Below, piece after piece: positions 7,801 to 15,814 of a stretch of DNA of 23,556 nucleotides (position 1 is its first letter; every line of letters begins with the position of its first letter). Where the stretch lies: assembly GCA_020048935.1 (NCBI GenBank), contig JAIFLS010000088.1, positions 1-23,556 of the forward strand. The letters run 5' to 3'. The translations under genes and the position numbers were made by a program. This stretch comes from a bacterium. Lineage in GTDB: Bacteria > Verrucomicrobiota > Kiritimatiellia > UBA8416. Under the pieces are notes generated by a model that was not told where the DNA came from, did no database searches, and was given only the letters and a program-made list of their open reading frames with translations.

Positions 7801-10776
7801 AACAGCGGCACACTCACCGCTCTGCTCAGCAGCAATGTCGAAGTGCTGGTGGTGGCGGGTGGCGGTGGTGGCGGCGGCGCTAGCGGTCCTTACGGCAGCG
7901 GCGGTGGTGGCGGCGGTTTGATCTACTCGAACGCGTATCCGGTGGTTGCAGGTAGCAATTACACCATCATCGTCGGCGGCGGCGGAGCGGGTAACAATAA
8001 CGGTGTAGGCGCAAACGGGACGAACTCAGTCTTCGGTTCATTGACCGCCCTTGGCGGCGGTGGCGGCAGTAGCTGCGTGACAAAGAGTGGGAGTAACGGT
8101 GGTTCCGGCGGTGGCGCATACATCGGCGGCACCGCTGGCACGGGCTTGCAGCCGGGCAGTGCCAGTGGCGGCTATGGAAATAATGGTAGCGTCGGCAGCA
8201 CTGACCGTGGTGGTGGCGGTGGCGGTGCCGGGACGACTCTTCCCAATATTGATGGCGACGGTGGTTATGGTCTGGCGTTTTCAATATCAGGGTCAAACGT
8301 TTACTACGCTGGCGGCGGCAATGGGAATTGGTCGACCACAGTTGTGCCCGGCGGGGGAGGAATTGTGAATGCATCTGGCGCGCCCAATACCGGCGGTGGC
8401 GGTGGCGGAGCTAGCGCTGGGAACCCCGGCTCCGGAGGATCGGGCATTGTGATGGTGAGGTATGTGTATGGCGGTAGTGTCATCCAGAATCTGGCTCCGA
8501 CCGGTATCACTAATAATGCCGCCAGTTTGAATGCGGTATTGTCTGCCGCTTCGACGAACTATGCCGTGACGGCATATTGGGGCACTATTGACGGGGGTAC
8601 AAATTCGGTCGCGTGGACCTATAGTGCGTTAGTTGGTTCCTGGACCAATGTGGCCTCGGCCAATATATCGCATCCTCTGACAGGCTTGGCGGCCGGCACG
8701 ACCTACTGCTATGCACTCAGGGCGGTGAACTCTGAAACGAATGTGTGGGCGCAGCCGAGTTGGCGGTTCACGACACCGGGCGTGGCATCGGTGGCAACGA
8801 GTAACGCTTATCTTGTCGGTCTTGTCCCGGGCAGCGGGACTTTGAATCCGTCTTTTGCCAGCAATGTCTTCAGCTACACCGAAACGGTTCCGTGCTCAAC
8901 AACCAGTATGGTTGTCACTCCCATAGCAGCCGAGCCCAGCGCAACGATAAAGGTCAACGGCAGTGGTGTTCCTTCCGGCAGCCCTTCCGCGGCGATCAGC
9001 CTGAATGCCGGCACCAACTTGATCAATGTGGTTGTTGTCTCCCTGGATCAGACCGCGACCAACAGCTATGAGTTGACGGTCGACCGTGCTGCCCCTGGTT
9101 TCCCTGTCGTGAACAATTCCGGCGGCGCAACTAACCAGGGTGCGGGTTCTGCCACGCTACAGGGACAGCTGACTGCCGGAGGTGTGGCGGATGCCTGGAT
9201 CTGCTGGGGCGACAATGATGGCGGCACCGGCAGTACCAGCGCGTGGGATTATGTCCAGACAGTTGGAGGTGTTCTTCAGGATGCTGGCTTTACATCACCG
9301 GTTGCGGGTCTTGCCACAAACAAAACCTATTTCTACCGCTGCTTTGTTACCAACTCCGCCGGACTGGCCTGGTCAGTTTCGGCCTCCAGCTTCAGCGGGA
9401 CACCGGCAGGCGACAGCGGTGGCAGCGGCCTTGTTGCGACAAATTCAGGCGGCACGGTTACGAACTATACACTTAACGGAACGAACTACATGGCGCACAT
9501 ATTCACCAATACTGTCGGTATCGGCACATTCGCTGTTGCGGCTGGTGGCGACGTCGAAGTGCTGGTGGTGGCGGGTGGCGGTGGTGGCGGAGGCGTTTAC
9601 ACTTACGGCAGCGGCGGCGGTGCCGGCGGTTTGATCTACTCGAACGCATACCCAGTGGTTACAGGCAGTAACTACACGGTCACCGTCGGCGGCGGCGGAG
9701 CGGGTAACAATAACGGTGTAGGCGCAAACGGGGCGAACTCAGTCTTCGGTTCATTGACCGCCCTTGGCGGCGGTGGCGGCAGTAGCTGCGTGACAAAGAC
9801 TGGGAGTAACGGTGGTTCCGGCGGTGGCGCATACATCGGAGGCACCGCTGGCACGGGCTTGCAGCCGGGCAGTGCCAGTGGCGGCTATGGGCACAATGGT
9901 AGCGTCGGCGGCACTGACCAAGGTGGCGGCGGCGGCGGTGCCGGGACGAATCTTCCCAATAGTGCTGGCGACGGTGGTTATGGTCTGGCGTTTTCAATCT
10001 CAGGTTCAAACGTTTACTACGCCGGCGGCGGCAATGGGAATTGGTCGACCACAGTTGTGCCCGGCGGGGGGGGAATTGTCAACGCAGCTGGCGCGGCCAA
10101 TACCGGCGGTGGCGGTGGCGGAGCTTCCGGCGGGACCCCCGGCGCCGGCGGTTCGGGGATTGTGATTGTGCGGTATGTGCCTGGCGGCGGCAGTGTCATT
10201 CAGAATCTTGCCCCGGCCGGAATCAGTAGCAGTAACGCCACGCTAAATGCGGTATTGTTGGCCCCCTCCACGAACTATGCGGTGACCGCCTACTGGGGCA
10301 CTACGGACGGCGGCACCAATGCCGGGGCGTGGACGAACAGCGTGTTATTGGGTTCATGGACCAACGTCGCCTCGACCAATATCTCCTATACGCTGACAAG
10401 TTTACCGGCCGGTACAACCTGCTACTATGCCTTCCGGGCGGTGAACGCTGAAGCGAATGTGTGGGCGCAGCCGAGCTGGCAGTTCATAACGCCGCTGGCG
10501 GGCGGGGATTTCATTACGGATTTCGACGGTGACGGTATGCCGGATGACTATGAAACGGTTAACGGGTTGAGTTCGACTAATGTCGCGGATGCCCTTTTGG
10601 ATGCGGATGGCGATGGTTTCCTGAACCTCTATGAATACTGGGCGGGAACGAGCCCGACCAATGCGGCGAGCGTCTTGCGGATCACGGCGGTAGCGACGAC
10701 GAATGACGACTTCCGGATCGGGTTCAGCAGCAACCAACAGCTGGAGCGCTATTGTCACCACGAACGGTATGCATGA
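4852..10776 (+). CDS. Large secreted SGNH-hydrolase-like multi-domain protein with duplicated glycine-rich modules
   Basis: I place the start at 4852 because MKSKYLSACMVFVLMVCSARA is a clear signal peptide; the frame is open back to 4705, but that part has no signal peptide. Mature order, by residue from 4852: SGNH/GDSL-like domain (about 22-240; block I ILVLGSSSSF, block V TSHPTPKGAYLAA with candidate catalytic D213/H218); unassigned region to about 510; beta-sandwich (510-610); cadherin/Big-like domain with YLGADSFAYAV (620-695); InlB-type B-repeat with WTFTGWSGD (780-850). Then come two copies of a Cys-containing sandwich, a glycine-rich domain and an FN3-like domain (855-1310 and 1420-1880), separated by a cadherin-like sandwich, and finally a calcium-binding-like DFDGDGMPDDYE linker. 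The last 13 residues are out of frame: the family-like end lies in the next frame to 10855. Family knowledge makes carbohydrate de-acetylation plausible; the substrate is unknown. Confidence 0.8.
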   Translation: MKSKYLSACMVFVLMVCSARANLDILVLGSSSSFSDGNESGVIQQKAFSPMNVATQLRSILAGDPAISETVNVVVEDIYTNKTMNTYIGEGAALWSFDFRRYSLAQYYMWPDGKTNRLANLRGDGGTNWDYVVIMEDPYIMANMPGMYAEGVNLISDEVAQGTAQLVLLAQWPENSSSWTATNFNEIVYRAGNSGGLAVVPAGKAWSTLSPQDTSTSHPTPKGAYLAASCIYSKLFKRNAATSSYTYNDSIADHALSVVLANQGVSQYSGIYTNINPFQMKYLTKRYIRFNQTGTSSENWIQPALESAMTRCKVTFTKYAAPGTWPVGIAPIDFNYGRGNDIFEDDKDYNVDPALYDRSYGFPMQDHPASGNATMLSGIDKRYENGYWYEDGTDLGIAYNMIRPGTRELSLPEDVRCIPIRLMFAKMNHLRPGMSAWRDYWHMSYYLDEASGTFTYTLLSGRCPVDPEPTPVDTDAWYRWLGRKTGYETAWRLSHLTTRVPGFQVMPSSTTALTVAPATRGTNTVLFVFPPQSNVTVQVTVDNPKAVIVNPHSLTFTTNNYNQAQTVIFTGLPGATNSDAFNLQYSTSSGDEVYNGLSDSWAYSTVRTVTQATVLSEKGTNSVTCGKNTPLTIHTGLTGMASSNTVFAGPINGSMSWSGTNMVYTPAVAYLGADSFAYAVNYGGTVTRGYVMITVVPSSNEVLTVVSRWGGASPGTTLTNSGSALSFFLTNSPSVNGTTQYVANGGAVVGNEYVQVNPTNITLTLTNSATLTWAWSTNYWLAFVTNGAGSVNGASGWQGAGSNVAITATASNLWTFTGWSGDTGSCSIAGSVITAPMTQARRITASFVSMVPLVVNNSSGAINQGLGSATLQGLQASGGVANAWICWGDNDAGSGSTGAWDKVEAVGAVSQGVVFTAPVAGLATNRTYFYRCFVTNAAAQAWSASASIFNATPVADGLVAINSGGTVTNYTLNGTNYLAHIFTNSGTLTALLSSNVEVLVVAGGGGGGGASGPYGSGGGGGGLIYSNAYPVVAGSNYTIIVGGGGAGNNNGVGANGTNSVFGSLTALGGGGGSSCVTKSGSNGGSGGGAYIGGTAGTGLQPGSASGGYGNNGSVGSTDRGGGGGGAGTTLPNIDGDGGYGLAFSISGSNVYYAGGGNGNWSTTVVPGGGGIVNASGAPNTGGGGGGASAGNPGSGGSGIVMVRYVYGGSVIQNLAPTGITNNAASLNAVLSAASTNYAVTAYWGTIDGGTNSVAWTYSALVGSWTNVASANISHPLTGLAAGTTYCYALRAVNSETNVWAQPSWRFTTPGVASVATSNAYLVGLVPGSGTLNPSFASNVFSYTETVPCSTTSMVVTPIAAEPSATIKVNGSGVPSGSPSAAISLNAGTNLINVVVVSLDQTATNSYELTVDRAAPGFPVVNNSGGATNQGAGSATLQGQLTAGGVADAWICWGDNDGGTGSTSAWDYVQTVGGVLQDAGFTSPVAGLATNKTYFYRCFVTNSAGLAWSVSASSFSGTPAGDSGGSGLVATNSGGTVTNYTLNGTNYMAHIFTNTVGIGTFAVAAGGDVEVLVVAGGGGGGGVYTYGSGGGAGGLIYSNAYPVVTGSNYTVTVGGGGAGNNNGVGANGANSVFGSLTALGGGGGSSCVTKTGSNGGSGGGAYIGGTAGTGLQPGSASGGYGHNGSVGGTDQGGGGGGAGTNLPNSAGDGGYGLAFSISGSNVYYAGGGNGNWSTTVVPGGGGIVNAAGAANTGGGGGGASGGTPGAGGSGIVIVRYVPGGGSVIQNLAPAGISSSNATLNAVLLAPSTNYAVTAYWGTTDGGTNAGAWTNSVLLGSWTNVASTNISYTLTSLPAGTTCYYAFRAVNAEANVWAQPSWQFITPLAGGDFITDFDGDGMPDDYETVNGLSSTNVADALLDADGDGFLNLYEYWAGTSPTNAASVLRITAVATTNDDFRIGFSSNQQLERYCHHERYA
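7414..8778 (+). repeat. Intragenic module, copy 1 (sandwich + Gly-rich + FN3-like)
   Basis: This 1365-bp segment begins GTGAACAATTCC and ends in the FN3-like domain. It is repeated at 9109-10494 in the same frame. The glycine-rich part (about 7840-8450) is nearly identical between copies for long runs, for example around 8000-8170 versus 9713-9883, while the flanking domains are more diverged. The local offset is 1716 then 1713 bp, a one-codon indel. Confidence 0.85.
9109..10494 (+). repeat. Intragenic module, copy 2 (sandwich + Gly-rich + FN3-like)
   Basis: Second copy of the module at 7414-8778, 1386 bp long. Differences include an insertion ahead of the glycine-rich part (around 9505-9550). 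The stretch 8779-9108 between the copies encodes a cadherin-like beta-sandwich that is not duplicated. Confidence 0.85.
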
Positions 10777-10855
10777 CAACGGGGTGATCCAGGTCGTGGA
10801 TCCCGCCCCACCCTCCCTATCCAACCAGTTCTACCGCATCCGCCTGCTGCTGTAA
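10736..10855 (+). pseudogene. Out-of-frame C-terminal tail of the SGNH-like protein
   Basis: Read from 10736 in the +1 frame, this stretch gives NSWSAIVTTNGMHD and then VIQVVDP, ending SNQFYRIRLLL before TAA (10853-10855). That is the usual last beta-strand block of secreted Verrucomicrobia-type proteins, which follows the DxDGDG linker and ends in FYRIRL or similar. The frame actually used ends early as QQLERYCHHERYA. Removing one C around 10734-10735 restores the expected ending. It is either a real frameshift or a consensus error. Confidence 0.75.
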
Positions 10856-10857
10856 TC

Positions 10858-10887
10858 TTGACGCATGTACCCCTGCTCTGGTAGCGT
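10858..10887 (+). promoter_or_regulatory. Possible promoter of the AraC/XylR-type gene
   Basis: TTGACG (10858-10863) and TAGCGT (10882-10887) are separated by 18 bp and fill the 43-bp gap before the ATG at 10899. Transcription would start only about 5 bases before that ATG. I see no ribosome binding site there, so a leaderless or nearly leaderless message is possible. The -10 match is weak. Confidence 0.3.
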
Positions 10888-10898
10888 TTTGAACAAGC

Positions 10899-11567
10899 AT
10901 GCCCAATGAAAAAAAGAAAAAGAAATGGCGGGTGCGTCCTCGGGTGATCGTTTCATTGCTGTCCCGAGCCCCCCTGAATGCGATTTTGAAGCTGGCTACG
11001 GAATGGGGCTGGGATCTGCTTAGCCTCGAATTTACCCGCGGGGCGATTCCTAGGAATCCGTCCCCGCAGGGTGCTTTTATTGATTGCCTGCCGACCGACC
11101 CATTGGCGCAGCATCTGCTGGAAATAGGCTGTCCTGCTGTCCGTCTAGGGCGGGCACCCCATTTCAATGATCATCTTTTGCCAGCGGTTCTTCCGGATCA
11201 CGCGGCGACGGGGGTGCTGGCCCTGGAGCATTTCGCGGAGCGGGGGTTCAGGGATGTAGGCTTTCTCGCATATGATCCGTCCAATCCCTGGGATGATGCC
11301 CATCCGCTGTATGTCGCGTTCAAAAAGCGGGCAGGTGAGCTAGGTCTTGGTTTCTACGTGCATGAATTAATCATGGGGGAATACGCGAACCCGAAGGGGG
11401 ATGCTGATGATGCGGCAAAGTACGAGCGGCGAGTCGGGGAGATTGGGAAATGGCTGGCTTCGCTGCCGAAGCCTATTGGCATGCCAGTATCTGCACCATG
11501 TGCATGTCGGTTGGTTTGGCCGTGCCTGAAGAGGTTGCCTTGCTGGGCGTCGGCAACGATGCGATGA
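10899..11567 (+). pseudogene. AraC/XylR-type regulator, N-terminal sensor part (frameshifted)
   Basis: The ATG at 10899 starts a basic N-terminus (MPNEKKKKKWRVRPRVIVSL). It is followed by a LacI/XylR-like periplasmic-binding-fold sensor with LPDHAATGVLALEHFAERGF (about residues 95-120) and KWLASLPKPIGM (about 183-195). After roughly position 11490 the frame turns to junk (Cys/Arg/Trp-rich) and stops at 11567. The normal continuation of the same domain lies in the overlapping frame that ends at 12100. Compared from memory with family members, a few residues also seem to be missing at the junction, so a small deletion is more likely than a single-base error. The intact protein would sense a sugar and control the flanking glycan genes (inference). 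Confidence 0.8.
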
Positions 11568-12100
11568 CCTGCGAGCTCTCGCCTGTCGCCTTGTCGTCCA
11601 TTGACACCGCAGCGGATGAGCGGGGAAGGCAGGCGGCTATCCTGTTGCGGGGCCTGATGAATGGCAACACCAGCCCCTCGCAACCGATCATGGTGCCTCC
11701 GGCGGGCGTGGTGGTGCGGCGCAGCACCGATGTGCTGGCCGTGCCTGATCCCGGGGTGGTTCGGGCGATGCGCTTCATATGGGATCATTTCGATCAAAAC
11801 CTGTCGGTGGATGATGTGGCTGGCGCGGTCGGACTGTCACGTCGCAAGCTTGAGCGGGCCTTCCGCATTCATCTCAAGCGCGGCGTGAATGCCGAGTTGC
11901 GGCGCAAGCGGTTGGAGCGATTCCGTGAGTTACTGGAGACGACGGACCTGAGCATCTCTGCTATCGGCACCCTTGTAGGCTACCGATCCCGCGACTACTT
12001 GCATATGAGTTTTCGCAAGACTTATGGCGTCAGCCCCGGAGAATATCGAAAAACGTTGAAGGGGCCGTTGAGTCCCTCCGTGCCAGCGGCCGCGGTTTGA
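11450..12100 (+). pseudogene. AraC/XylR-type regulator, end of sensor and AraC DNA-binding domain (shifted frame)
   Basis: The first open ATG of this frame is at 11450, but family-like sequence begins only near 11495-11510 with SVGLAVPEEVALLGVGND and then SPVALSSIDT. This is the last part of the sensor fold that precedes the fragment at 10899. From about 11745 it encodes a complete AraC-type double helix-turn-helix: FDQNLSVDDVAGAVGLSRRK for the first, and DLSISAIGTLVGYRSRDYLH with SFRKTYGVSPGEYRK for the second. If translated alone from 11450 it would give a 216-residue protein with an intact DNA-binding domain but only a fragment of the sensor. Translation from here has no evident ribosome binding site. 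The domain call is firm; whether any product is made is uncertain. Confidence 0.85.
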
Positions 12101-12117
12101 GCTTGAGGTAGTCATTA

Positions 12118-12136
12118 TTGTCGCAATACAGGACAA
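12118..12136. promoter_or_regulatory. Candidate operator TTGTC-N9-GACAA, copy 2
   Basis: TTGTCGCAATACAGGACAA has the same 5-9-5 inverted structure as 4574-4592 and shares TTGTCGC, then ATA, then GACAA. Similarity continues downstream: both sites are followed after 8-9 bp by a GCA-start segment containing ACTCT and CTGG (4601-4620 versus 12146-12164). It starts 17 bp after the regulator stop and lies 138 bp before the ATG at 12275. Probable role: operator for the DUF6288-type gene, perhaps bound by the adjacent regulator. Confidence 0.55.
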
Positions 12137-12274
12137 GTCTCGACCGCATAATCACTCTTTCTGGTTATCTGTGGAGTGGGTACAATTTCACTAGTTATGA
12201 GGCGTGGAGTGGTGAATTTACCCTGCTTTGTAAGGTCTTGATGATAATAAATGTTGATTGCCGGGAGAACCATA

Positions 12275-12514
12275 ATGAGAAAACAGGTTGTTGGTTTGTT
12301 GTTGTTGGGAGTCGCAGCCACTGGGGCACGTGGCGAACTGGCGGGGAATACCAACGCTTCCTTTTATAGCGATTTGTCGCTGTTCTCGACCCGGGCGGAC
12401 GAAACCAAGGCGGTGCAGTCGATTGACCGGCTCGGGCCGGTGGGGATCGGTATCGAACTGCATCAGCCGAGGCGACCGGTAAATTCAAAGCCGGGCAGAC
12501 CATCGAGACCATAA
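12275..12514 (+). pseudogene. DUF6288-type secreted protein, N-terminal fragment (signal peptide and start of PDZ-like domain)
   Basis: The ATG at 12275 follows a GGGAG ribosome binding site (12263-12267). It starts a signal peptide, MRKQVVGLLLLGVAATGARG, followed by a mature start with VQSIDRLGPVGIGIELHQP. That last motif opens the PDZ-like domain in proteins I recall as DUF6288. After about 12468 the frame turns to Arg/Pro-rich junk and stops at 12514. The rest of the PDZ-like domain (EATGKFKAGQTIETINGHKL) resumes at 12469 in another frame. By comparison with a typical PDZ fold, roughly 15 residues between the two parts are missing, so this looks like a deletion of about 40-50 bp with loss of frame. 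The missing length is from memory, not from an alignment. Confidence 0.75.
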
Positions 12515-15500
12515 ACGGCCATAAACTGCGGGATATTGACCCCCGTATTCAGCTCGGCGGCATTATCACGCAAGCCGAGGCTACGGACGGCAAGGTCAGG
12601 TTTATGATCAGGGACGCGCAGGAGACTGCCGCGCAGGAGGTGGTCGTTGCGATTCCGGTGCTCGGCGCCTACAGCAAGACGTGGCCGTTGAACTGCCCGA
12701 AGTCGGACAAGATCGTCCGCAACATGGCCGATTACCTGGCAAGGACGGGCAACCATGCCGGCTTCGGCTACGACCTGGGTTTGCTGTTCATGCTCTCGAC
12801 GGGAGAGGAGAAGGACTTGGAGGTCGCGCGCGGCTGGGTCAGGGAGGTGGTGGCCAAGACCAAGGATTCCCCGCAAATCAATACCGCTCCCTGGTTTGCC
12901 GGTTGGAGCGGTATCGGGTTGTGCGAGTATTATCTGCGGACGGGAGACGATTCGGTTCTCCCGGTCATCGAGAAGTTGGCCGACTATCTGAAGCGCACGA
13001 TGTACAACAACGGCTGGAGCTGCCGTGGCGCCGTGGAATTCAACTACTATTCAGGCGGACTGATGAATGCTGCCGGAGTGCATTGCCTCACCACCCTGCT
13101 GTTGGCGAAGGAGTGCGGGGTCAAGGTGGACGAGTACACGCTGCAGGCCTCGCTCAGGCAATTCTACCGTTTCGCCGGCCATGGGAACACGCCCTATGGC
13201 AATCACCTGCCCGAGTCAGGGTTTGTGGACAACGGCAAGGTGGGCGGTCTGGCCTTTGCCATGGCGGCGGCGGCATCCCTGACTCCAGAGGGAGAGGACT
13301 CCACCTACGCCAAGGCGCGGGACATTTCCGCGGTGAAAGGGTTTTATTCCACCTCGTGGATGTTGCACGGGCATACCGGCGGCGGCATCGGCGAGATCTG
13401 GCGTAGTGCCGCGATGGGTCTGATGGTTGACAAGACGCCGCGGAAATACCGCGAGTTCATGGACAACCGGATGTGGCACTACGAGCTGTCCCGCCGATAT
13501 GACGGCTCATTCGGCATCCTCGGCGGGGAACGCTATGACGCCGATGGTGCCTGGGGGAATGCCTACCCCCTGACCTACACGATCCCGCGCAAGACCCTGC
13601 GGATCAGCGGTGCCAAGTCCACGAAATTCAGCAAGCCCTACAAGCTGCCCGAGCGACCCTGGGGCACGGCGGCGGATGAGGCGTTTCTCTCCCTGTCACC
13701 AGCTCCCGACAAGGATGGCAAGGCGCAGGACGTGGACGCCGAGAGGCTGGCGACCGATGCCGGCGCACCCATCATGTGGAAGATCAACGATACCAATTTG
13801 ACGGACGAGGTGTTGCTGATGTATTGCCGGCATCCTGAGCAGGGGGTTCGGGAGATGGCATATGGCACCATTCGTGGCCAGAACCGTGATTGCCTCATCG
13901 TGGAATTGCTCAAGGACAAGGATCCGCGGGCACGGCATTCGGGGGCCATGGTTGTCAGCCTGTTTGCAGCGGGAAAGAACCGGCCCGCCGAGCCCGGGCG
14001 CATGACCGACGAGATGGCGCAGTTGCTTGTCGGGATGGTGAATGATCCGGCTGAATCGTTCTGGGGGGTGCGCAGCGCGCTCGTCGCGCTGAGCATCGCC
14101 CGTCCGGAGTTGCTGGCCCCGCATGTGGACCGGCTTTGCCATTGGCTGCAGCAAGATGAGTGGTGGCTGCAAAGTGCGGCCGTGAGTGCGGTTGCCGTGA
14201 TAGCCGTGGACGAGCGGTTCTACAAGCAGGTATTGCCGGTGATCGGCCAGATGGTGGCGTCCAACCAGGTGATGTCGCTGGGCACCCGGTGGAGTGTGAT
14301 GGGGCAGTTGGCATCCAAGCTCAAGGAGGCTTCGCCGGACGTGCAGGCGTTGGCTGTGCAAGTGCTGGGGGACGCCTACGCGAAGACACCGGCAAAGATG
14401 ACTGCCCCAGGTGGAATGAACATGGATCCGGGTGCCGAGGTCCTGACGGAGGAGCAGGCCCAGATCCTGGCAGGAATTCCGGGCGGGCTTGACGAGCTCT
14501 ACAAGCGCGCTCATGAGCGCTACCCCGGCAAGGCACTGCCACACCAGAATATCTTCATGACGGCCGACCCGGCCAAGCTCAGTGGCGACCTGAAGGCGGC
14601 CGTGACCCAGTTGATCCGTGAGCGCGTGATCCCGGAGTTCGTCGGCGCGGCCAATCATATCGCCTCGAACCGCAAACTGCTGCTGGACGAGGCCACGAGC
14701 GCCGTTCCGTTCGTCTGGAACTTCTACTATGGACGCCCCAGGATGGAGGATCTCTTGGTAATGTACAACGGCATCGGTGTGCACGACTATGACTGGCACG
14801 ATTTCGGGCCGGAGCCGAGCAAAATGGAGTGGGACTACTTCTCCTTCGATCCGCCGGAGGCAAAACTCCCGGGCACCGGCACACGCTATCGCCCGGTGAC
14901 CTGTCCTGCGGGTATGACCAACTGGGTTGCCGTTGATTTCGACGCGGGAAAAGCGGGATGGAAGCACGGACTTCAGCCATTTGGCCAGGTCAACGGCAAA
15001 CTTGATACCACCGCCGGCAAGTGCCCCCTTCCCGTTGATTTCTGCCGTTGCGGGTACCCCATGCAGACACTCTGGGAGAAGGAGGTGCTGTTGATGCGCG
15101 GCGTCTTCGCGTTCCCGAAGTTCAAGGAAGGCTGCCGCTATCGGATTCTTGTGGGCGGCATGTCGCACGTCAACGCCGGGGAAGGTTTCCGTCTCTATGT
15201 GAACGGCAAGCCGATCTTCGAGCGTGGCACTGGAGTCGGCAAGCGTGAGGGGGCAGCGCCGATCGGCAACGACATCGACAAGGCCTGGTGGCCGGAGTTC
15301 GAGAAGCCCGTGACGATCGCGGCCACGAGTTTCCTCCAGGTTGAAAATGGCGGGAAGCAGAAAAACCGCTTTCTGGTTTGGATCCAGGAGATGAAGGCAC
15401 CGCCGGTGGAGCAGTTGATCAGGGACTCCGCCAAGGTGGCCCTGCGGATGGAAGGTTCCTGTATGACGGCAAGTTCATGGCGAACAAAACCGTGCAGGGA

Positions 15501-15516
15501 TCATGGACGGTGGTAG
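12469..15516 (+). pseudogene. DUF6288-type protein, main body (PDZ remainder, alpha-toroid-like and HEAT-like region)
   Basis: The frame is open and protein-like from 12469, although its first ATG is 12604. In order it encodes the PDZ remainder (12469-12640), then VVVAIPVLGAYSKTWPLNCP, a helical region rich in aromatic and Gly motifs typical of alpha/alpha-toroid proteins (about 12700-13600; WFAGWSGIGLCEYYLRTGDD, HGHTGGGIGEIWRSAAMG), a helical HEAT-like stretch (about 13800-14400), and a C-terminal beta-rich region with RLYVNGKPIF (15190-15215). I recall this architecture as DUF6288, common in Verrucomicrobiota, Planctomycetota and Kiritimatiellota next to sulfatases and glycosidases; no enzymatic role is established that I know of. 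At about 15443 one base appears to be lost, the frame runs into unrelated residues and stops at 15516. The true C-terminus is in the frame ending at 15800. Confidence 0.8.
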
Positions 15517-15800
15517 CCCAGGTAGCCTCGATCGAGACATTCAAGGTGCCGTCGGCGAAGCTCGATCCGACATCGGTTCCCTTCACGACGGTCACCTTCA
15601 AGGACGGCGGCGAGACGGATAGCCCGCTGCGAATCTGGTCAGGTAATATCCTGATGAACCTCGCCCGCAATGAGGCCTTGACGATGACGCTGAAAGCCGT
15701 GGACGGCGGGGAGTATCTCTTCGTCGAGGCGGGCGGCTTCAGCGAGAAGAGTCCGTTTGGCTGGAAGTCGCCGCTGCTAGTGATGAAGAAAGTTCAATGA
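15444..15800 (+). pseudogene. DUF6288-type protein, C-terminal fragment (shifted frame)
   Basis: From 15444 this frame gives ADGRFLYDGKFMANKTVQGS, then a compact beta-domain with SIETFKVPSAKLDPTSVPF and FKDGGETDSPLRIWSGN, ending SPFGWKSPLLVMKKVQ before TGA (15798-15800). It joins directly to AKVAL at the end of the previous fragment if one G is restored near 15443-15444. Its TGA overlaps an ATG at 15797, but the next gene more likely starts at 15815. Together with 12275-12514 and 12469-15516 it makes one ancestral gene of about 3.5 kb. Confidence 0.8.
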
Positions 15801-15814
15801 CGAAGGAGAGTGAT

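Noticed and set aside
13696..15168. 490-codon minus-strand open frame antisense to the DUF6288-type gene
   Set aside because: Composition is His/Arg/Leu-rich shadow coding of a high-GC gene. It has no family-like motif, while the plus frame has clear domains.
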